Assembly (NCBI GenBank): GCA_016787755.1
Contig: JAEUUA010000004.1
Span: 186,001-250,000, forward strand
Direction: 5' to 3'
Length of the DNA stretch: 64,000 nucleotides
Origin: Cyclobacteriaceae bacterium
GTDB lineage: Bacteria > Bacteroidota > Bacteroidia > Cytophagales > Cyclobacteriaceae
This document shows positions 62,275 to 64,000 of the stretch, piece after piece (within the stretch, counting starts at the first letter, position 1; the number at the start of each line of letters is the position of its first letter). Under the pieces are notes generated by a model. It did not search any database and had not been told where the DNA came from. It saw nothing but the letters and a program-made list of their open reading frames with translations. The translations under genes and the position numbers were made by a program.

Positions 62275-62912
62275 TGAATAGAATTATGGTGACGAATTTT
62301 TTTTTAGCCTTCCTCCTGGTGATAACCGGTAGTATGCATGTGAATGCCCAGAAATCGTCACAACCTGCTGTATCCAATAAGGCGAAACCTTCGACAGCTA
62401 CACGAGGCTTCACGTTACATCTTGGGCCCAGTGTTACTTACTATCAGGGGGGAAGCACCAGAAGTTTTGACACCTTTGAAACCGATCGACTTAGCTGGCA
62501 AGTCAATGGCATGTTGGGATATGGGTTTAATAAGAATAACGCAAACCGGAGCAACATTTTAGGCATCTTTGGGACCGGTGGCTACACAACCCAGCGTGTG
62601 TTAAATCAAATGCTTACTGATCAGTCACTGGTTGTGGCGGATTTAGCAACCTCAAAATATTATAATTTTTATCAGGTAGAAGGGGGAATGTTAATCGCTG
62701 AAATTTTAAGATTAAGCACAGGGGTGGGCGTTCAACATTATGCTACTACAAGCACGGGTGATGAGCAACTTTATTATGTGTCATCCACGGCAGGGTTATC
62801 GTTTGCACTTGGTTCGTCTGTTAACTGGGTATTTGATGTCAACTTTATACACGGGCGCGACTTTAACAACACCGTAATCCGGGCCAGCACCGGATTGAGC
62901 ATAGCCTTCTAA
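62274..62912 (+). CDS. Second predicted outer-membrane beta-barrel protein
   Basis: A 212-residue protein with a signal peptide (up to about residue 26, ending HVNAQ). A short Ser/Lys/Ala-rich linker is followed by barrel-like strands: FTLHLGPSVTYYQGG, WQVNGMLGYGFNKNN, GVGVQHYATTS and the final NTVIRASTGLSIAF, which ends in phenylalanine as many outer-membrane proteins do. It shares the base overlap TAATG with the upstream barrel gene and is probably translationally coupled to it. There is no recognised family. Confidence 0.8.
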   Translation: MNRIMVTNFFLAFLLVITGSMHVNAQKSSQPAVSNKAKPSTATRGFTLHLGPSVTYYQGGSTRSFDTFETDRLSWQVNGMLGYGFNKNNANRSNILGIFGTGGYTTQRVLNQMLTDQSLVVADLATSKYYNFYQVEGGMLIAEILRLSTGVGVQHYATTSTGDEQLYYVSSTAGLSFALGSSVNWVFDVNFIHGRDFNNTVIRASTGLSIAF

Positions 62913-63029
62913 CGTAGCCTTGTCAAAACTTATTGTTCAGCAAAAAACCTTCTTATGGGAAGGTTTGCGCTGCTTTCAACTTCCGCAAATCACTTATTCT
63001 ATAATTGATGGGTTTATCTGGCGAAGTCC
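62913..63029. other. Start of the 321-bp gap after the envelope module
   Basis: The 62913-63233 gap contains no intact gene. This first part holds one hairpin (62945-62966) and otherwise no recognisable element. The second part carries the pseudogene remnant listed separately. Confidence 0.5.
62942..62966 (-). terminator. Hairpin with T-tract on the minus strand
   Basis: AAACCTTC (62945-62952) pairs with GAAGGTTT (62959-62966) around TTATGG. On the minus strand the stem runs into a T6 tract, so it could end the truncated cyclase transcript coming from the right. It may also slow transcription leaving the barrel gene on the plus strand. Confidence 0.6.
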
Positions 63030-63220
63030 GGCAAAGATTAATGAGTCTCAGATCTTAATTCCTTCAATCTGATTTGAAGATTTTTTTAGTTGGGTTCGTG
63101 AGACAGGCAACGGCTTCCAGAGTCAAGCCATAAAGAAAGCACGTGTGATTCTGACTAACTTTACAAAAAAAATATTTGGATGAAGGAAAACTTGAAGAAG
63201 CCTAAAAGGTGTTTTTGTGA
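63030..63220 (+). pseudogene. Degenerate 3' remnant of a flavin reductase-like gene
   Basis: Bases 63170-63220 align without gaps to the last 51 bases of the flavin reductase-like gene (60551-60601), with about 40 of 51 identical. Translated, they give KKYLDEGKLEEA*KVFL* against KNYLSENKLEEAWKVLL*, with the Trp codon changed to TAA and the stop codon kept at the same place. Upstream similarity is weak: ESQI and GNG in another frame from about 63030 may match ESEI and GNG of the intact protein, implying a frameshift. The core match is convincing; the left boundary is a guess. Confidence 0.5.
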
Positions 63221-63233
63221 ATTATTTAAGTTT

Positions 63234-64000
63234 TTAATATGCAATCAGACAGTTACTATATCCTGTTGAAATTTTAATAAATAACACCACCTTAATAAGC
63301 TGAACCGTTTTCCGAAGTTTATTTCCAGCTCTACGAACGCTACCTTCAAGCAGATGCGTCAGGTTAAGTTGCCCTCCTATCACCTTCAAATCCATGTTCT
63401 TCCATTTGAAGGCGAAGGAAGAAGTTCGCCCTATCACTTTCAACCCTGGCACTTGCGCCAGTACGTTAATGATTTCTTCTGTGATGCCATCACTAAAGAA
63501 TTCTTGCTCAGCATCGTTGCTCATGTTCTCGAAAAGCAAAACAGCTGTGCTATTTTCCGCCAACGCAGTCACCGGCTTTTGGGCCTCAATAGCCTTACCT
63601 CCTTCAAACAGCACCTGGTACATCCTTACCGGCTGGCTTACTTTCTTTAATTTCTCCTCTTTTACAAACTGCGACTTGATTTCGCTTTTGTTGGAAATAT
63701 TATGATGAACCGTTTTCGAAATAAAAATACAACCGGACTTGGCAGCAGCCTGGATGCGTGCGGCAATGTTTACTCCATCACCATACACATCATCATTTTC
63801 AAAAAGCACACCGCCAAGGTGAATGCCTATTTTCAATTTAAAGTCATTTGACAAACTACAAGTCTCCTGAATTTTAATGGCGGCATACACGGCATCGGCT
63901 GCAGTGCTAAAACTTGCCATCACTCCATCACCAAGTTCTTTTATCCATCGCCCATTAAATTCTTCGATGATCGGTTTTTGCAATGCTCTGTTCTTTTTAA
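63234..64000 (-). CDS. Adenylate/guanylate cyclase-type protein, 5' end outside the window, C-terminus apparently truncated
   Basis: The minus-strand frame is open through the right window edge, with KKNRALQKPIIEEFNGRWIK leading into the class III cyclase domain: KELGDGVMASF, LKIGIHLGGVLFENDDVYGD and GVNIAARIQAAAKSG. From about FENMSNDAEQEFFSDGITEE a TolB/FlgO-like domain follows (VIGRTSSFAFKWKN, THLLEGSVRRAGNKLR). Related proteins continue after QLIKV with a conserved stretch and TPR repeats; here the frame changes to VLFIKISTGYSN and stops. I saw no continuation in the other two frames. It may be a pseudogene or a shortened gene. Confidence 0.8.
   Translation of the reverse strand, partial: KKNRALQKPIIEEFNGRWIKELGDGVMASFSTAADAVYAAIKIQETCSLSNDFKLKIGIHLGGVLFENDDVYGDGVNIAARIQAAAKSGCIFISKTVHHNISNKSEIKSQFVKEEKLKKVSQPVRMYQVLFEGGKAIEAQKPVTALAENSTAVLLFENMSNDAEQEFFSDGITEEIINVLAQVPGLKVIGRTSSFAFKWKNMDLKVIGGQLNLTHLLEGSVRRAGNKLRKTVQLIKVVLFIKISTGYSNCLIAY

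Noticed and set aside
1-64000. tRNA, rRNA or riboswitch genes
   Set aside because: I looked for cloverleaf-like segments, rRNA-conserved blocks and common riboswitch cores in the gaps and saw none. A covariance-model scan would be needed to exclude small or divergent RNAs.

Overview
The window reads as a chromosomal segment of a Bacteroidota bacterium, most likely from the Cytophagales. The signs are: a dcw cluster in the Bacteroidota arrangement without murF or ddl; an LpxC-FabZ fusion; PorX, the response-regulator/PglZ protein of the type IX secretion system; a three-subunit succinate dehydrogenase with a Bacteroidota-type cytochrome b; many lipoproteins of Bacteroidota-restricted families (DUF4296, DUF3822, DUF1573); weak or absent Shine-Dalgarno sites; and a TAnnTTTG promoter element. 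I see no rRNA, tRNA, CRISPR array, phage or transposase. The content is mostly core metabolism and envelope biogenesis.

Layout. 1-14926 (+): the division and cell-wall cluster, rsmH (5' end outside the window), ftsL-like, ftsI, murE, mraY, murD, ftsW, murG, murC, ftsQ, ftsA, ftsZ, with frequent 4-bp overlaps. Copies of a hairpin repeat lie behind rsmH, directly before ftsL and inside the murG 5' end. 15201-20332: a lipoprotein, then thioredoxin and a DnaE with an N-terminal proofreading exonuclease domain, both on the minus strand. 20333-24242: a 500-bp stretch holding two possible micro-ORFs, then sdhCAB. 24308-30113: a CHRD-like lipoprotein, two LPP20-type lipoproteins, a DUF3052 protein, a CAP-domain protein, a sugar transporter and pyrE. 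30276-35196: two Nudix hydrolases, coaD with a DUF3822 partner, DUF1573, DUF423 and a YggS-type PLP protein. 35246-43034: a GH3-like protein and a LysE exporter, a partial Bat-like set (DUF58, membrane protein, VWA), a DUF4296 lipoprotein and mutS2.

43080-48925 (-): a lipoprotein and the lipid A block, read in the order HD-domain protein, lpxD, lpxC/fabZ, lpxA, solo ABC ATPase. It diverges from porX-tsaE-ald and a secreted protein (48986-52946, +). 52949-60601: valS, an MFS protein, an RNA m5C methyltransferase, fumarylacetoacetase and a flavin-reductase-fold protein. 60793-62912: a tight three-gene envelope module (lipoprotein plus two predicted beta-barrels). The last kilobase looks scarred: a degenerate second copy of the flavin-reductase 3' end lies next to an adenylate-cyclase-type gene that loses family similarity abruptly near its C-terminus and runs off the window.

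I did not find a clear new multi-gene system. The observations most worth following are the hairpin repeat placed at translation starts and translated into the MurG N-terminus, the micro-ORFs in front of sdhC, the terminator abutting a start codon at 27070, and the scar at 63030-63300.
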